From Photobacterium rosenbergii (lineage in GTDB: Bacteria; Pseudomonadota; Gammaproteobacteria; Enterobacterales; Vibrionaceae), in NCBI RefSeq assembly GCF_003026455.1, contig NZ_PYMB01000013.1, positions 58,809 to 122,808 on the forward strand: DNA of 64,000 nt, in the 5' to 3' direction. Numbering within the stretch: the first letter of the stretch is position 1; the number at the start of each line of letters is the position of its first letter. The notes beneath the pieces were generated by a model. It did not search any database. It saw nothing but the letters and a program-made list of their open reading frames with translations, and had not been told where the DNA came from. The position numbers and the translations under genes were made by a program. Below are positions 27,337 through 37,304 of the stretch, piece by piece.

Positions 27337-27355
27337 TCAATAAATTGACTATTGA
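27337..27355. promoter_or_regulatory. Inverted repeat in the divergent promoter of the flavoprotein and iron-sulfur genes
   Basis: TCAATA-AATTGAC-TATTGA (27337-27355) is a 6-7-6 inverted repeat in the 238-bp region between the divergent genes. It is a candidate operator for co-regulation. Confidence 0.35.
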
Positions 27356-27480
27356 TCCATTAGAATTTAAAGTCAAAGTGAAGTTTGCAAAGTGAGATAG
27401 ATGGCACGTTATTGGTTGTTTTTTGACCGCACCAAGTGATGCCCATCATCTTTGGGTGTGAAGGAACCAAGGAGGGAAGC

Positions 27481-28746
27481 ATGCTTACCGATCTCGATGA
27501 AAAATATCGTCAATCCGAGCGCGCAAACAATGCAGTAAGGATAATTAAACGTTGTGTCCATCGTGGTTTTTGCAATACAACATGCCCGACATTCATTGAG
27601 TCGGGTAGCCAAAACCGTGGACCGAGGGGACGGATTTATTTAATTCGAGATTTTTTGCAGGGAAAGGCGCTAACAGCAGAACAACGCAAAGATCTCGATT
27701 TATGTGTTGCATGCCGAAGTTGCGAGACCACCTGCCCAGCCGGTATCGAATTTGGTCAACTGATCCATATTGCCCGCAGCATGCTGGAGGAGGATTACCC
27801 ACGTCCGTGGAGAGAACGCATACTTAGGTGGGCAATAAAGCAGGTTCTTCCCTACCCAAATCGCTTTTCGTTGGCACTGACTATTGGAAGGCAGCTGAAA
27901 CCTGTATTACCCAACTCTATCGCGATAAAAATCCCACCCAAAAATACCAACAGTCAACCTGAGGTATCGGTCAGCATCCAGAAACAACAAGTACCCAAAC
28001 CAGGAAATAAGGCCAGGTCCGTTATCTTAATAACCGGCTGTGCCCAAGATACACTGCAGCCAACCACCAACCGGGCCGCCGTCAACATACTCTCGGCCTT
28101 GGGGATTAAGACACAACAGCAACCTACCGCTCAATGTTGCGGGGCCGTTCACACCAGCCTTTGCGATAACCATAAAGCCCAGCAACTAATGAGAGCAAAT
28201 ATCGATGCATGGTGGCCATTGATTGAGAAAGGGGCGGAAGCCATTATCTCAATGTCTTCGAGCTGCGAGCTGATGGTTACAGAATACGCAATACATCTTG
28301 CTGACGATGAAAATTATGCTGAAAAAGCCAGCATTGTCAGTAAACTCACAAGGAACATCGGCGAAATTATCTTGGAAGAAGACGAGCAGCTTTCACATTT
28401 CACGCTCGACGAGAACTGCAAAAACATTGCCTTGCACACGCCATGTTCACTAAGGAATGGTCTTGGCAAAGACGATATACCCACACATATCCTAAGCCGG
28501 CTTGGTGCGACGTTCAGTGATACTGAAGATAATAAAATTTGTTGTGGATCTGGCGGCACCTATTCATTGCTACAGCCACAATCGAGTATTCTGCTTAGGA
28601 ACAACAAAATTAAAGCGCTAACCCTAAACCAGCCGTCGCAAATAGCCACCTCTAACCTAAGCTGCCAAATGCATATCAGTTCAGGCACAAAGAAACCAAT
28701 ATCGCACTGGGTAACACTGCTCAAGGTGATTCACCCGAGCCACTAG
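27481..28746 (+). CDS. GlcF-like iron-sulfur subunit (4Fe-4S, CCG domains)
   Basis: From the ATG at 27481, with AAGGAGGG at 27469-27476, the product is 421 residues, close to glycolate oxidase GlcF (407). There are two 4Fe-4S cluster motifs: C-x6-C-x3-C-P in CVHRGFCNTTCPTF and CVACRSCETTCPAG. Two CCG domains follow (AQCCGAVH and KICCGSGG). It transfers electrons from a flavoprotein to the membrane quinone pool. The partner is the divergent flavoprotein. A second frame starting at 27436 would include a non-homologous lead and is rejected. Confidence 0.85.
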   Translation: MLTDLDEKYRQSERANNAVRIIKRCVHRGFCNTTCPTFIESGSQNRGPRGRIYLIRDFLQGKALTAEQRKDLDLCVACRSCETTCPAGIEFGQLIHIARSMLEEDYPRPWRERILRWAIKQVLPYPNRFSLALTIGRQLKPVLPNSIAIKIPPKNTNSQPEVSVSIQKQQVPKPGNKARSVILITGCAQDTLQPTTNRAAVNILSALGIKTQQQPTAQCCGAVHTSLCDNHKAQQLMRANIDAWWPLIEKGAEAIISMSSSCELMVTEYAIHLADDENYAEKASIVSKLTRNIGEIILEEDEQLSHFTLDENCKNIALHTPCSLRNGLGKDDIPTHILSRLGATFSDTEDNKICCGSGGTYSLLQPQSSILLRNNKIKALTLNQPSQIATSNLSCQMHISSGTKKPISHWVTLLKVIHPSH

Positions 28747-28761
28747 TGCCATTGATAACAA

Positions 28762-28792
28762 ACAAAAAAGCCAGCAACGTTACTTGCTGGCT
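28762..28792 (-). terminator. Terminator of orphan trpB
   Basis: AGCCAGCAA (28769-28777) and TTGCTGGCT (28784-28792) form the stem. On the minus strand it is followed by T (complement of the A run at 28764-28769), as expected after the trpB stop at 28820. Confidence 0.85.
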
Positions 28793-28819
28793 CCTCATAT
28801 AACATCAGGTTTAAAAATT

Positions 28820-30043
28820 TTAGATCAGCGATTCAATACCATAGTCTTTGCCGTAGTGCTCAACCACAAAGTCGATATCTTTATCACCGCGCCCTGAGAG
28901 GTTTATCAAGATTGAACCGGTTTCACCCTCTTTCGCCAGTTTCAGGGCATAAGCTAGTGCGTGGGCCGATTCGATAGCTGGGATGATTCCCTCGCAACGA
29001 GAAAGCTCGAAGAAGGCATCGATTGATTCCTGGTCGTTGGCGGTACCATAATTGACCCGTCCAATATCTTTCAGGTAACTGTGCTGCGGTCCGACAGACG
29101 GATAATCCAAGCCACTGGCAACCGAATACACTTCCTGAGGTTCGCCCTGCTCGTCTTTTAGCATGTATGACTTGAAGCCATGCATGATGCCCGGCTCACC
29201 CAACGACAAGGTAGCTGCATGCTCGCCAACTTCATTCAAAGAGCGTCCGGCAGGCTCAACTCCGTGAATCGCTACATCTTCATCCTCTAAAAATGCAGTA
29301 AACAGGCCCATCGCATTCGAGCCGCCGCCAACGCAAGCGACTAGGTTTTTAGGCAGGGTTCCGGTCATTTCCTTGAACTGGACACGGGCCTCGTTACCGA
29401 TAATTGACTGGAAGTCACGTACCATCATCGGAAAAGGATGCGGGCCGACGACCGAGCCAATGGCATATAACTGGTTGATAGGATCTTTGAGGTAAGCTTC
29501 GAATGCGGCATCAACCGCTTCTTTGAGTGTTTTGCGACCATGGGTGGCCGGAATGACATTGGCACCGAGGATGCGCATGCGGACGACATTCGGGTGCTCC
29601 TTGGCAATATCCACCTCGCCCATATAGATATCACACTCCAAACCCACCAAGGCGGCAGCTGTTGCCAGAGCAACCCCATGTTGACCTGCACCGGTCTCGG
29701 CAATCAGTTTCTTCTTGCCCATCTTCTTGGCAACCAATGCCTCACCCAGGCAATGATTGATCTTGTGGGCACCGGTATGGTTAAGATCCTCACGCTTGAG
29801 ATAGATAGGGACGCCATATTTAGCCGATAAGTTCTCGGCATGGAAAATTGGACTAGGCCGGCCGACAAAATGCTTGTATAGGCGCGCCAGCTCTTGTTGG
29901 AATTCAGGATCCTTGCGGCACTCATCATAGGCTGCCGTGATCTCCTCCATCACTTTTTGCAGCTCTTCGGGAATGAAGCTGCCGCCGTATTCACCAAAAT
30001 AACCTTGAGCATTGGGTAGCGCGTGATCAAACGAGTTTTTCAT
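28820..30043 (-). CDS. trpB: Tryptophan synthase beta subunit, stand-alone and atypical
   Basis: The product is 407 residues from the ATG at 30043 (AAGGA upstream). The longer frame from 30217 has no homology in its first 58 residues. It has the PLP lysine in GAHKINH (K94) and the catalytic Glu in AETGAGQHG (E116), both intact, plus [10 protein letters not shown] and [10 protein letters not shown]. The sequence differs from enterobacterial TrpB and looks closer to TrpB of epsilonproteobacteria or Firmicutes (for example HTGAHKINH rather than HGGAHKTNQ). No trpA or other trp gene is nearby. It may synthesise tryptophan from indole plus serine, or have another beta-replacement function. Confidence 0.9.
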   Translation of the reverse strand: MKNSFDHALPNAQGYFGEYGGSFIPEELQKVMEEITAAYDECRKDPEFQQELARLYKHFVGRPSPIFHAENLSAKYGVPIYLKREDLNHTGAHKINHCLGEALVAKKMGKKKLIAETGAGQHGVALATAAALVGLECDIYMGEVDIAKEHPNVVRMRILGANVIPATHGRKTLKEAVDAAFEAYLKDPINQLYAIGSVVGPHPFPMMVRDFQSIIGNEARVQFKEMTGTLPKNLVACVGGGSNAMGLFTAFLEDEDVAIHGVEPAGRSLNEVGEHAATLSLGEPGIMHGFKSYMLKDEQGEPQEVYSVASGLDYPSVGPQHSYLKDIGRVNYGTANDQESIDAFFELSRCEGIIPAIESAHALAYALKLAKEGETGSILINLSGRGDKDIDFVVEHYGKDYGIESLI

Positions 30044-30220
30044 GGCATTCCTTGTCCTATTCAATGAGTACACTACGCCATCATAAAACGTTATATCCCG
30101 TGGTTGAATAGTGACAAGATGAGTATTTGGGATAAGTGTGATCTGGAAGATTATTATTTTGAGATAACGATGAGAGTCCCCCACCCACACACTTAATATG
30201 AGCCCCCCTAGTGACACAAA

Positions 30221-31045
30221 TTATCGGCAAGTTCGACGCATTCTTGCATCCCTTGGTGTTAGGTTAAAAACTTGCTTAAACTTGGTGGAGAAATAATTAC
30301 TGTCTTGATAACCCACATCAAAAGCAATCTCTGTAATAGGTTGGTCGGTATAGAGAATATCTGAGAGTGCTTTACTTGTTCTCGTATAATGTAAGTATTG
30401 ATTGAAATTCATTCCAGTCAGCTTTTTGATACTACTGGTTAGCTGACGAGCAGAAAGTTGCACCCGTTCCGCTACATTTTCAATTTCATTTAAATCTGCA
30501 TAATTTTGATTAATATATGACAAAGCAAAGATCACCTTATCATTGTTATTTAGCAGATTAATATCTTTAATCTTCCCTCTCCACAGTTCAACAATAATCT
30601 GCTGAAAAATCGATTGGGCAATAATTTGAGATTCGATGCTGTCAATATGCGATTCAACATGCAGCTGTTCAACCAATTGATCGACGCGTTTCGCTGCTTT
30701 CTCATTGATAAACCAGCCATGATCATCGTCAGAATCATAAGGCATGAAGTCTTTAATCGCAGAGTTTAATGACAATTTGTCTTTTTCAAATAGGATATTA
30801 CTTAGGTATAGATCATCCACTTGATCGAAGAGATGTCGATCTTCTTTTTTCACAAAGCACACGTAGTTTTTGCTTAAATTCATGGGAATGTCGTTCATGA
30901 CATGGGTGCCATTACCTGCTGAGACAATAATTATCTCTTCAAACGAATGGGCATGTTCAGGAAAGGGCTCCTGAGGAGTTCGGAGCTCTGTCGTTACTGG
31001 GCAGCTCGAATTTAAAAAGAACTCATTGGACTTTAAAAAGATCAT
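30221..31045 (-). CDS. AraC-family regulator of the rhamnose operon (RhaS/RhaR type)
   Basis: The product of 274 residues starts at the ATG at 31045, with GAGGTG close upstream; 31066 is an alternative. There is a cupin-like arm domain (about residues 1-140, PFPEHAHSFEEIIIVSAG) and a C-terminal AraC HTH pair (about 170-270; AERVQLSARQLTSSIKKL and ITEIAFDVGYQDSNYFS). The protein is divergent from the rhamnose genes, so L-rhamnose is the likely effector. There is only one such gene here, whereas E. coli has both RhaS and RhaR. The gene is visibly more AT-rich than the upstream trpB. Confidence 0.85.
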   Translation of the reverse strand: MIFLKSNEFFLNSSCPVTTELRTPQEPFPEHAHSFEEIIIVSAGNGTHVMNDIPMNLSKNYVCFVKKEDRHLFDQVDDLYLSNILFEKDKLSLNSAIKDFMPYDSDDDHGWFINEKAAKRVDQLVEQLHVESHIDSIESQIIAQSIFQQIIVELWRGKIKDINLLNNNDKVIFALSYINQNYADLNEIENVAERVQLSARQLTSSIKKLTGMNFNQYLHYTRTSKALSDILYTDQPITEIAFDVGYQDSNYFSTKFKQVFNLTPRDARMRRTCR

Positions 31046-31365
31046 ACCATCACCTCTGTTTGACAAACTTTACCTTAGAGGCTTTTTCTCTACCTTTCTA
31101 AGCAGATGCTCCCACTTTTTCTATGATCTTTTGCTTTTTTTGTAAACTGTGAACACGCAATTACCGATCTCCATAAATTCACCCTCCAAATGAGAGTACT
31201 GTGTTATTTTGCCAAGGTTATAAATTCTGGGGTTTGTAAGCTAACCACAACAGCCCTGAATTAGGGCTCCTATGAACCAGCAATTTATAACTTAATCAAT
31301 GCCAATGGGTCGATAGGAAACAAGGGATATAACAATTAAAGCTTACGAATGGCAAGGAGACGACG
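31046..31365. promoter_or_regulatory. 320-bp divergent promoter region, regulator / rhamnose operon
   Basis: No open frame is evident. AGCCCT (31252-31257) and AGGGCT (31263-31268) are symmetric about GAATT, and may be part of a regulator site. A TGTGA half-site like that of CRP occurs about 31146-31150, without a clear second half. AAGGAG precedes the permease start. Confidence 0.45.
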
Positions 31366-33078
31366 ATGTCTACAACGATAACGGCGACAGAAGACAAAAA
31401 GATAGAACTCAGTGAATATGAACAAGAACGGGTACCCAAACACAAGTTGCTTGGATGGCGACACTTTCTGGGAACCTACTCAGGCGAACACGTAGCTGGT
31501 ACCGAATTTGTTATTGGTGCAGCCTTTGTTGCATGGGGAGCGAGCACCTTTGACATTCTAATGGGTTTGCTCGTGGGTAACCTCATGGCAGTACTTACTT
31601 GGGCGCTCATTACCGCACCAATTGCGACACAATCTCGTCTGACCGTATATGAATACCTCAGAAGAATTGCAGGTCCCGGCTTCAACAAAGTTTATAACGT
31701 GGTAAATGCTGTACTGTTCTGCGCTTTGGGGGGAGCGATGATTACCGTCTCAGCCTCCGCCGTACGTATATTGTTTAACATACCAGCACAAACCCATTGG
31801 TATCCCGATAGTGGCGCCTTTGTTGCTGTTGCTTTGGCCGTTGGTGCTATCGTTGTTGCTATTGCCGTGCTTGGTTTTAAGAAGTGCGCGCAATTTGCGA
31901 CGGTATGTTCGCCTTGGCTATTGGTCATCTTCGTGACTGGCGGCATGGTATCTCTTCCTGCACTTAGCTATTTCGGAAATGGGGAAACGTTCACCGGCTT
32001 TGGTCAATTCATATCATTAGCAGATCAATACATCTGGACTGGACAGACCCCGGATGGTTCACCTTCATTAACCTTCTGGCAAATTGCTGCCTTTGCTTGG
32101 GTATGTAACCTCGCTATGCATGGCTCATTAGGTGATATGGCTCTTCTCCGCTTTGCCAAGAGTGCGAAGTACGGTTATTTCTCTGCCTTTGGCATGTTCT
32201 TTGGCCATTACGTTGCTTGGATTTGTGCTGGCATCATGGGCGCTGGTGCAATGCTGTTACTCGATACCAACATGTCTAACTTAGATGCAGGCGGAATCGC
32301 CCATGCCGCGCTTGGGGCAACAGGTATTGTTGCGGTAATCATCGCGGGCTGGACAACATCAAACCCTACGATTTATCGTGCTGGTCTTGCAATTCAAAGT
32401 ATCTTCCCGAACAAATCGCGTGCCTATATCACGACCATTGTTGGTGTAGTCACTGTCATTATTGCTTGTTTTCCTTTTGTCTTTACCCGACTTTTGGATT
32501 TTGTAGGCTACATGGGCCTTCTTCTCGCACCCGTAGGCGCAATCATTGTTTCAGAGCACTGGGTGTTTAAGAAAATTGGTCTCACTCCACTTTGGTCAAA
32601 ATACCAAGGTAACGACCTCAACAAAGCGGCGTTAATGACATGGGCAATCGGTGTGGTATTTGCGGTCACTTGTGAACGACTCGGTATCCTACACTTGTTC
32701 TTCTTATTTGTGCCAACCTACTTGCTGTCTATGGCTGTTTATATTGGCCTAGCAAAATCAATGGGAGCAGCTGAAGACTACAGCGAGCAAGAAGCTCAAT
32801 ATCATGACGAACTCAAACGAGAGGATGAACGTCATGCTATCGAAGCCAAACAAGAAGAGCAGCAAGAAGACACCATTAAACAAGCAAATACATTAGAAAA
32901 AATTACCGGGATGATAGCATTAACCTCCTTGGCAGCAATCTTCATCTCAGCATTTAAAGTATGGGGAGCCGGAGGTGATTACCAAGACGCATTCCAAGCA
33001 TTTAAAGACTTCGCGATTTACCCAACAATCATTTACTTCATCGCTGCAACAACATGGATCAGTCAGCGTGATAAATAA
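31366..33078 (+). CDS. NCS1-like permease of the rhamnose operon
   Basis: The 570-residue membrane protein has about 12 hydrophobic segments. It resembles the purine-cytosine permease (NCS1) family, for example in the N-terminal GWRHFLGTYSGEHVAGTEFV, in VAWGASTFDILMGLLVGN, and in MVQ-free TM blocks around residues 60-90. It is not a RhaT, MFS or ABC permease. A hydrophilic, Glu-rich region of about 50 residues (about 485-535) precedes the last two helices. Because it is the first gene of the operon after the regulator, it is the probable L-rhamnose importer. This would be an unusual substrate for the family; the family call is by general resemblance. Confidence 0.7.
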   Translation: MSTTITATEDKKIELSEYEQERVPKHKLLGWRHFLGTYSGEHVAGTEFVIGAAFVAWGASTFDILMGLLVGNLMAVLTWALITAPIATQSRLTVYEYLRRIAGPGFNKVYNVVNAVLFCALGGAMITVSASAVRILFNIPAQTHWYPDSGAFVAVALAVGAIVVAIAVLGFKKCAQFATVCSPWLLVIFVTGGMVSLPALSYFGNGETFTGFGQFISLADQYIWTGQTPDGSPSLTFWQIAAFAWVCNLAMHGSLGDMALLRFAKSAKYGYFSAFGMFFGHYVAWICAGIMGAGAMLLLDTNMSNLDAGGIAHAALGATGIVAVIIAGWTTSNPTIYRAGLAIQSIFPNKSRAYITTIVGVVTVIIACFPFVFTRLLDFVGYMGLLLAPVGAIIVSEHWVFKKIGLTPLWSKYQGNDLNKAALMTWAIGVVFAVTCERLGILHLFFLFVPTYLLSMAVYIGLAKSMGAAEDYSEQEAQYHDELKREDERHAIEAKQEEQQEDTIKQANTLEKITGMIALTSLAAIFISAFKVWGAGGDYQDAFQAFKDFAIYPTIIYFIAATTWISQRDK

Positions 33079-33092
33079 CGGAGAGTAAAATC

Positions 33093-33416
33093 GTGAGTAA
33101 TTTCATTCGTAAAGCCTTTGTCATGCAACTCAATGAAGGCAGCAAAGAAGAATACACAAGACGGCATGATGAAATCTGGGCTGAACTCGTTGATGTGCTA
33201 AAAACTCATGGTAGTCATCACTACTCCATCTTTTTCCATGAAAAAACACATCAACTTTTTGGATATGTGGAAATTGAAGATGAAGCAAAATGGGAGGCCG
33301 TTGCGAGTACTGAGGCATGCCAAAGGTGGTGGGCATTTATGCAAGATATTATGGCAACCAACCCTGATAACTCCCCCCAGGCAATTAACCTTGAACAGGT
33401 GTTTTATCTAGAATAA
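33093..33416 (+). CDS. rhaM: L-rhamnose mutarotase
   Basis: The 107-residue product matches RhaM (E. coli, 104) in length. It interconverts alpha- and beta-L-rhamnopyranose. The probable catalytic His is in RRHDEIW (H25), and the conserved WWAFMQDIM lies near the C-terminus. The start is GTG at 33093 with GGAG ten bases upstream. It follows the permease gene by 14 bp and ends at a terminator, so it closes the first transcription unit. Confidence 0.9.
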   Translation: MSNFIRKAFVMQLNEGSKEEYTRRHDEIWAELVDVLKTHGSHHYSIFFHEKTHQLFGYVEIEDEAKWEAVASTEACQRWWAFMQDIMATNPDNSPQAINLEQVFYLE

Positions 33417-33450
33417 TTGTAGATAGTTAATTTAAAGTCATACAGTTGAA

Positions 33451-33486
33451 AGCCAAGCTCAACCTTTAATGAGCTTGGCTTTTTTT
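33451..33486 (+). terminator. Terminator after rhaM
   Basis: AGCCAAGCTCA (33451-33461) and TGAGCTTGGCT (33470-33480) form an 11-bp stem followed by six T. It splits the rhamnose region into permease-rhaM and rhaB-onward units. Confidence 0.9.
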
Positions 33487-33678
33487 GTTACCACAGATAC
33501 CGATAACCTTCAGTTCCCCTACTTTTTCTCTCACAAAAAACGGGGTCTAAAAGTTTGAATCATCGCAAGAGTTCCTTGGAATAAATGCAGCTCAAACACG
33601 TTTTCACGCCATTTCTTTAAGTTAATGACAGCCAAAAAACAGTGTAATACCGATAAAGAACGAGAGGTATTAATCATT

Positions 33679-35124
33679 ATGAATAAAGCTGTGATTGCAA
33701 TCGACCTAGGGGCGTCAAGTGGCCGTGTCATGGTTGGGTATCTCAACAACGGAAAATTAGCCTTAGAAGAATTCCATCGGTTTCAAAACCAACAAGTGAT
33801 GCATGGAAATGAGTCCTGTTGGGATCTCTACTCAATCCTGGAAGAGATCAAAATCGGCATCAATAAAGTTATCACGTCAGGCACCAAAGTGATCTCTTTA
33901 GGAATCGATACATGGGGCGTTGATTTTGTTTTGCTCGATAAGTTTGGCCAGCATCTAGGGGAATTTGTCAGTTATCGCGATGCTCGCACCGAAGGTGTAT
34001 TAGACCGATTGATTGATAGCACCCAACTTTCACGCGAAGAAATCTATAAACAAACGGGTATTCAATTTCTACCCTTCAATACTCTATATCAACTGCGCGC
34101 AATTGCTGATCAGCAACCTTTATGGTTTAACCGTATTGATACCCTGCTATTTATCCCTGACTACTTAAACTACAAGCTGACAGGGGTTAAGCACTGCGAA
34201 TACACCAACGCTTCCACCAGTCAGTTGCTGGATTGCAAGGATAAAGCCTGGAATGAACAACTCATTGATGCATGTGGCGCTAAATTAGAGTGGCTGTTAC
34301 CGCCACAAATGCCAAATCGGATCATTGGAAAGTATAAAGTAGATGGTATCGACATCCCTGTTTGCTCTGTGGCCAGTCATGACACCGCTTCTGCAGTTAC
34401 AGCCACGCCTTTAGCCAACGAAAACATGGCATACCTGAGCTCAGGAACATGGTCATTGCTTGGTATTGAAAGTGAGCGTCCATTTACTGGAGACATTGCA
34501 TACCGCTTTAATTTGACCAATGAAGGCGGTGTAGACGGACGCTATCGTGTATTAAAAAACATTATGGGGCTATGGCTTATCCAGAGAGTAAAAGCCGAAA
34601 ACCCTGAGCTGAGCTTTGCTGATATCGCCAATCTTGCGCGCCAAGTTGAACCGTTCAAGTACTTAATGAACCCAAACGATAACGACTTTTTAAACCCATC
34701 ATCGATGACTGAAGCGGTGAAGTGCTGGTTCAAAAAGCACAATCAAGCAGGTCCCGATACCTTGGCTGAAGTGTTCCGTTGTATCTATGACAGCCTCGCC
34801 CTTGCCTATAGCGAAGTCATTACACAACTTACAGAAGTCACCGGACGAACTATCACTGAATTACGCATTGTAGGTGGCGGAACTCAAGATCAATTCCTAA
34901 ACCAACTGTGCGCTGATGTTTGCCAAATCAAAGTATCCACAGAGCCAACTGAAGCATCTGCTCTCGGTAACGTTGTGAATCAGTTTATTGCCTCTGACGT
35001 TATTACTTGCCTTGAAGAAGCCCGCCAAATCATAGATGCCTCTTCAAACGTCCACTATTTCACACCAAATCATGTTGAGGGGTTATCACTTGTGAAATCC
35101 CGTTTTCAAAAAATTACTAAATAG
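33679..35124 (+). CDS. rhaB: Rhamnulokinase
   Basis: From the ATG at 33679 (GAGAGG upstream) the product is 481 residues, near the 489 of E. coli RhaB. It has the FGGY fold with [39 protein letters not shown] and the C-terminal [18 protein letters not shown]. It phosphorylates L-rhamnulose to L-rhamnulose-1-phosphate in the cytosol. The frame beginning at 33625 adds 18 residues and is not likely. The preceding 190 bp after the rhaM terminator must contain a promoter, presumably activated by the AraC regulator. Confidence 0.93.
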   Translation: MNKAVIAIDLGASSGRVMVGYLNNGKLALEEFHRFQNQQVMHGNESCWDLYSILEEIKIGINKVITSGTKVISLGIDTWGVDFVLLDKFGQHLGEFVSYRDARTEGVLDRLIDSTQLSREEIYKQTGIQFLPFNTLYQLRAIADQQPLWFNRIDTLLFIPDYLNYKLTGVKHCEYTNASTSQLLDCKDKAWNEQLIDACGAKLEWLLPPQMPNRIIGKYKVDGIDIPVCSVASHDTASAVTATPLANENMAYLSSGTWSLLGIESERPFTGDIAYRFNLTNEGGVDGRYRVLKNIMGLWLIQRVKAENPELSFADIANLARQVEPFKYLMNPNDNDFLNPSSMTEAVKCWFKKHNQAGPDTLAEVFRCIYDSLALAYSEVITQLTEVTGRTITELRIVGGGTQDQFLNQLCADVCQIKVSTEPTEASALGNVVNQFIASDVITCLEEARQIIDASSNVHYFTPNHVEGLSLVKSRFQKITK

Positions 35125-35135
35125 GGTCTGACAAA

Positions 35136-36395
35136 ATGAACAAAGAACACATCACAACTGCATATCAGCATGCTAAAGGCGTATTTGCAGAGCTCGGCGT
35201 TGATACCGATAAAGCACTACAACAACTTAATGCTACTCCCATTTCAGTGCACTGCTGGCAGGGAGATGATGTCAAAGGGTTTGAATCTCCTGATGTAGCC
35301 CTAAGTGGGGGCATTCAGGCGACTGGAAATTACCCTGGGGCTGCGACGACACCAGATCAATTGCGAGCCGATATGGAAAAAGCATTCTCTCTTATTCCGG
35401 GGAAAAAGCGCGTTAACCTGCATGCAATCTATCTCGATAGCGATGAAAAAGTGGAACGCGATGAAATCAAGCCGGAGCACTTTACACGCTGGGTAGAATG
35501 GGCGAAGCAACAGGGTTTAGGGTTAGATTTCAACCCAACATTGTTTTCTCACCCAAAAGCTGATGATGGTTTGACATTATCGCACCCAGATGAAGACATC
35601 CGTAACTTTTGGATTAAGCATGTAAAAGCCAGCCGTAAAATCTCCGAGTACTTTGGCAGAGAGTTAGGTAGCCCCTCTTTTATGAACATTTGGATTCCGG
35701 ATGGCATGAAAGATCAACCGGTTGATCGCTTGCTACCTCGCCAACGTCTTGCTGATTCATTAGATAAAGCGTTATCGGAAAAAATAGATCCAGCGTTTCA
35801 CAAGGATGCAGTCGAGAGTAAGTTATTTGGAATTGGGGCTGAAGCTTATACCGTGGGAAGCAATGAGTTCTATTTGGCATATGCTGCAACACGAGGTACA
35901 GCCCTCTGCTTAGATGCAGGCCACTTCCATCCAACCGAAATGATTAGCGATAAAATTAGCGCTTGCTCTATATATGTTCAAGATCTCTTATTGCATGTAA
36001 CACGACCTGTTCGTTGGGATTCAGATCACGTCGTTTCATTCGATGATGAAACTCAAGCCATCATGCGTGAAATAGTGCGTAACGACTTGCTGAACCGAGT
36101 AGCTATTGGCCTAGATTTCTTCGACGCTTCCATCAACCGAATTGCCGCATGGGTCATTGGCACTCGCAATGCACAAAAGGCGCTACTGAAAGCATTACTC
36201 GAACCAACAGCGAAATTAAAAGCTGCCGAGACAACTTTTGATTTCACCACACGCTTGGCCCTCACAGAAGAAAGTCATTCATTGCCATGGGCTGCCGTAT
36301 GGGATTACTACTGCACGCAAAACCACGTGCCTGTAGGTTTCGACTGGATGCATGACGTTAAGGACTATGAAGCGACAGTCAATCAGGTGCGCTAA
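35136..36395 (+). CDS. rhaA: L-rhamnose isomerase
   Basis: The 419-residue protein has the same length as E. coli RhaA. It converts L-rhamnose to L-rhamnulose with Mn2+/Zn2+. Family blocks are visible: [65 protein letters not shown] and WDSDHVV. The metal ligands include the Glu/Asp/His set in these blocks. It follows rhaB by 11 bp, so the two are co-transcribed. Confidence 0.95.
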   Translation: MNKEHITTAYQHAKGVFAELGVDTDKALQQLNATPISVHCWQGDDVKGFESPDVALSGGIQATGNYPGAATTPDQLRADMEKAFSLIPGKKRVNLHAIYLDSDEKVERDEIKPEHFTRWVEWAKQQGLGLDFNPTLFSHPKADDGLTLSHPDEDIRNFWIKHVKASRKISEYFGRELGSPSFMNIWIPDGMKDQPVDRLLPRQRLADSLDKALSEKIDPAFHKDAVESKLFGIGAEAYTVGSNEFYLAYAATRGTALCLDAGHFHPTEMISDKISACSIYVQDLLLHVTRPVRWDSDHVVSFDDETQAIMREIVRNDLLNRVAIGLDFFDASINRIAAWVIGTRNAQKALLKALLEPTAKLKAAETTFDFTTRLALTEESHSLPWAAVWDYYCTQNHVPVGFDWMHDVKDYEATVNQVR

Positions 36396-36412
36396 CCCTA
36401 AAAGCATTCACA

Positions 36413-36445
36413 GAGGTAAAGATAGCCTTTGGCTAACTTTACCTC
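36413..36445 (+). other. Intra-operon hairpin between rhaA and rhaD
   Basis: GAGGTAAAG (36413-36421) and CTTTACCTC (36437-36445) form the outer stem, with TAGCC-TTT-GGCTA inside, separated by an A/A mismatch. It is a long imperfect palindrome of 33 bases. No T run follows, so it is more likely an RNA stability or processing element than a terminator. Confidence 0.7.
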
Positions 36446-36499
36446 CTTCACGTGAGGCTATCGCACCCAACACCAACTGAATAAAAAGGTTTAACGCAA

Positions 36500-37297
36500 A
36501 TGATTGAATTAGATGCAGCAGTCAAAAACGAAGTAGATAAAGTAACGGAAGTTTCACAATATTTATGGCAAAGAGAATGGGCAGAGCGTAATGGCGGGAA
36601 TATCTCTATCGATTTAACAGATATCTACGGTAACGCCACCTCAAACTCACCAGTAAAACAATTACCATTCCAGTATCCATCAAGCTGTGCCAATCGCATT
36701 TACTATGTAAAAGGCACAGGGCAACGCATCCGGGAGCTTAGGAATGCTGATTACGCTGGCTGTATCCTAAAAATTAATAACCAGGCAAGCGGTTATCAGA
36801 TTCTCTGGGGAGGAGCTGCATCCGACTCCTTTGCCCCGACATCTGAGTTTATTAGCCACGTTAAAATTTTGGAAGCCAAGCGCGCAGCAGGTTCTCATCA
36901 CAAGACTGTTGTACATACTCATCCACTAGAGCTTATTGCCCTGTCTCATCATTCAGATATCTCAAAAAGTAGTGAGTTGTTTACATACGCATGTTGGCAA
37001 ATGTTGCCGGAAGTAAGGGCCTTCGTACCCAAAGGAATTGGGATGATCCCATACTGCCTACCTTCATCCGAAGAACTAGCTGATAAAACAACAGAGTCCT
37101 TACTGGATCACGACGTCGCTATTTGGGAAAAACACGGAGCGGTTGCAGCTGGGGATGATGTTCTTCAAGCCTTTGATTATATTGATGTCGCAAACAAAGG
37201 TGCCAAGCTATATCTGATGTGTCTTGCTTCGGGTTTTCGACCTGAAGGTGTATCAAGGCAAGATATGGAAACGTTAAAACAAGAATTCGACTTGTGA
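36500..37297 (+). CDS. rhaD: Rhamnulose-1-phosphate aldolase (class II)
   Basis: The 265-residue product is close to E. coli RhaD (274). It cleaves L-rhamnulose-1-phosphate into DHAP and L-lactaldehyde. The zinc ligands and catalytic Glu are visible: E116 (TSEF), H139 and H141 (VVHTHP), and H212 (KHGAV). N-terminal RNGGNISIDL is the usual substrate-binding block. AAGG lies 11 bases upstream. It follows the intra-operon hairpin by 54 bp. Confidence 0.95.
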   Translation: MIELDAAVKNEVDKVTEVSQYLWQREWAERNGGNISIDLTDIYGNATSNSPVKQLPFQYPSSCANRIYYVKGTGQRIRELRNADYAGCILKINNQASGYQILWGGAASDSFAPTSEFISHVKILEAKRAAGSHHKTVVHTHPLELIALSHHSDISKSSELFTYACWQMLPEVRAFVPKGIGMIPYCLPSSEELADKTTESLLDHDVAIWEKHGAVAAGDDVLQAFDYIDVANKGAKLYLMCLASGFRPEGVSRQDMETLKQEFDL

Positions 37298-37304
37298 GGT
37301 AAAT

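Noticed and set aside
30044..30217. N-terminal extension of trpB by 58 residues
   Set aside because: The extension has no TrpB homology, and the ATG at 30043 has AAGGA upstream.
31140..31165. CRP site in the rhamnose promoter region
   Set aside because: Only one TGTGA half-site was seen, with no matching TCACA at proper spacing.
33625..33678. Upstream start for rhaB
   Set aside because: Adds 18 residues before the conserved [12 protein letters not shown] 33679 matches family length.
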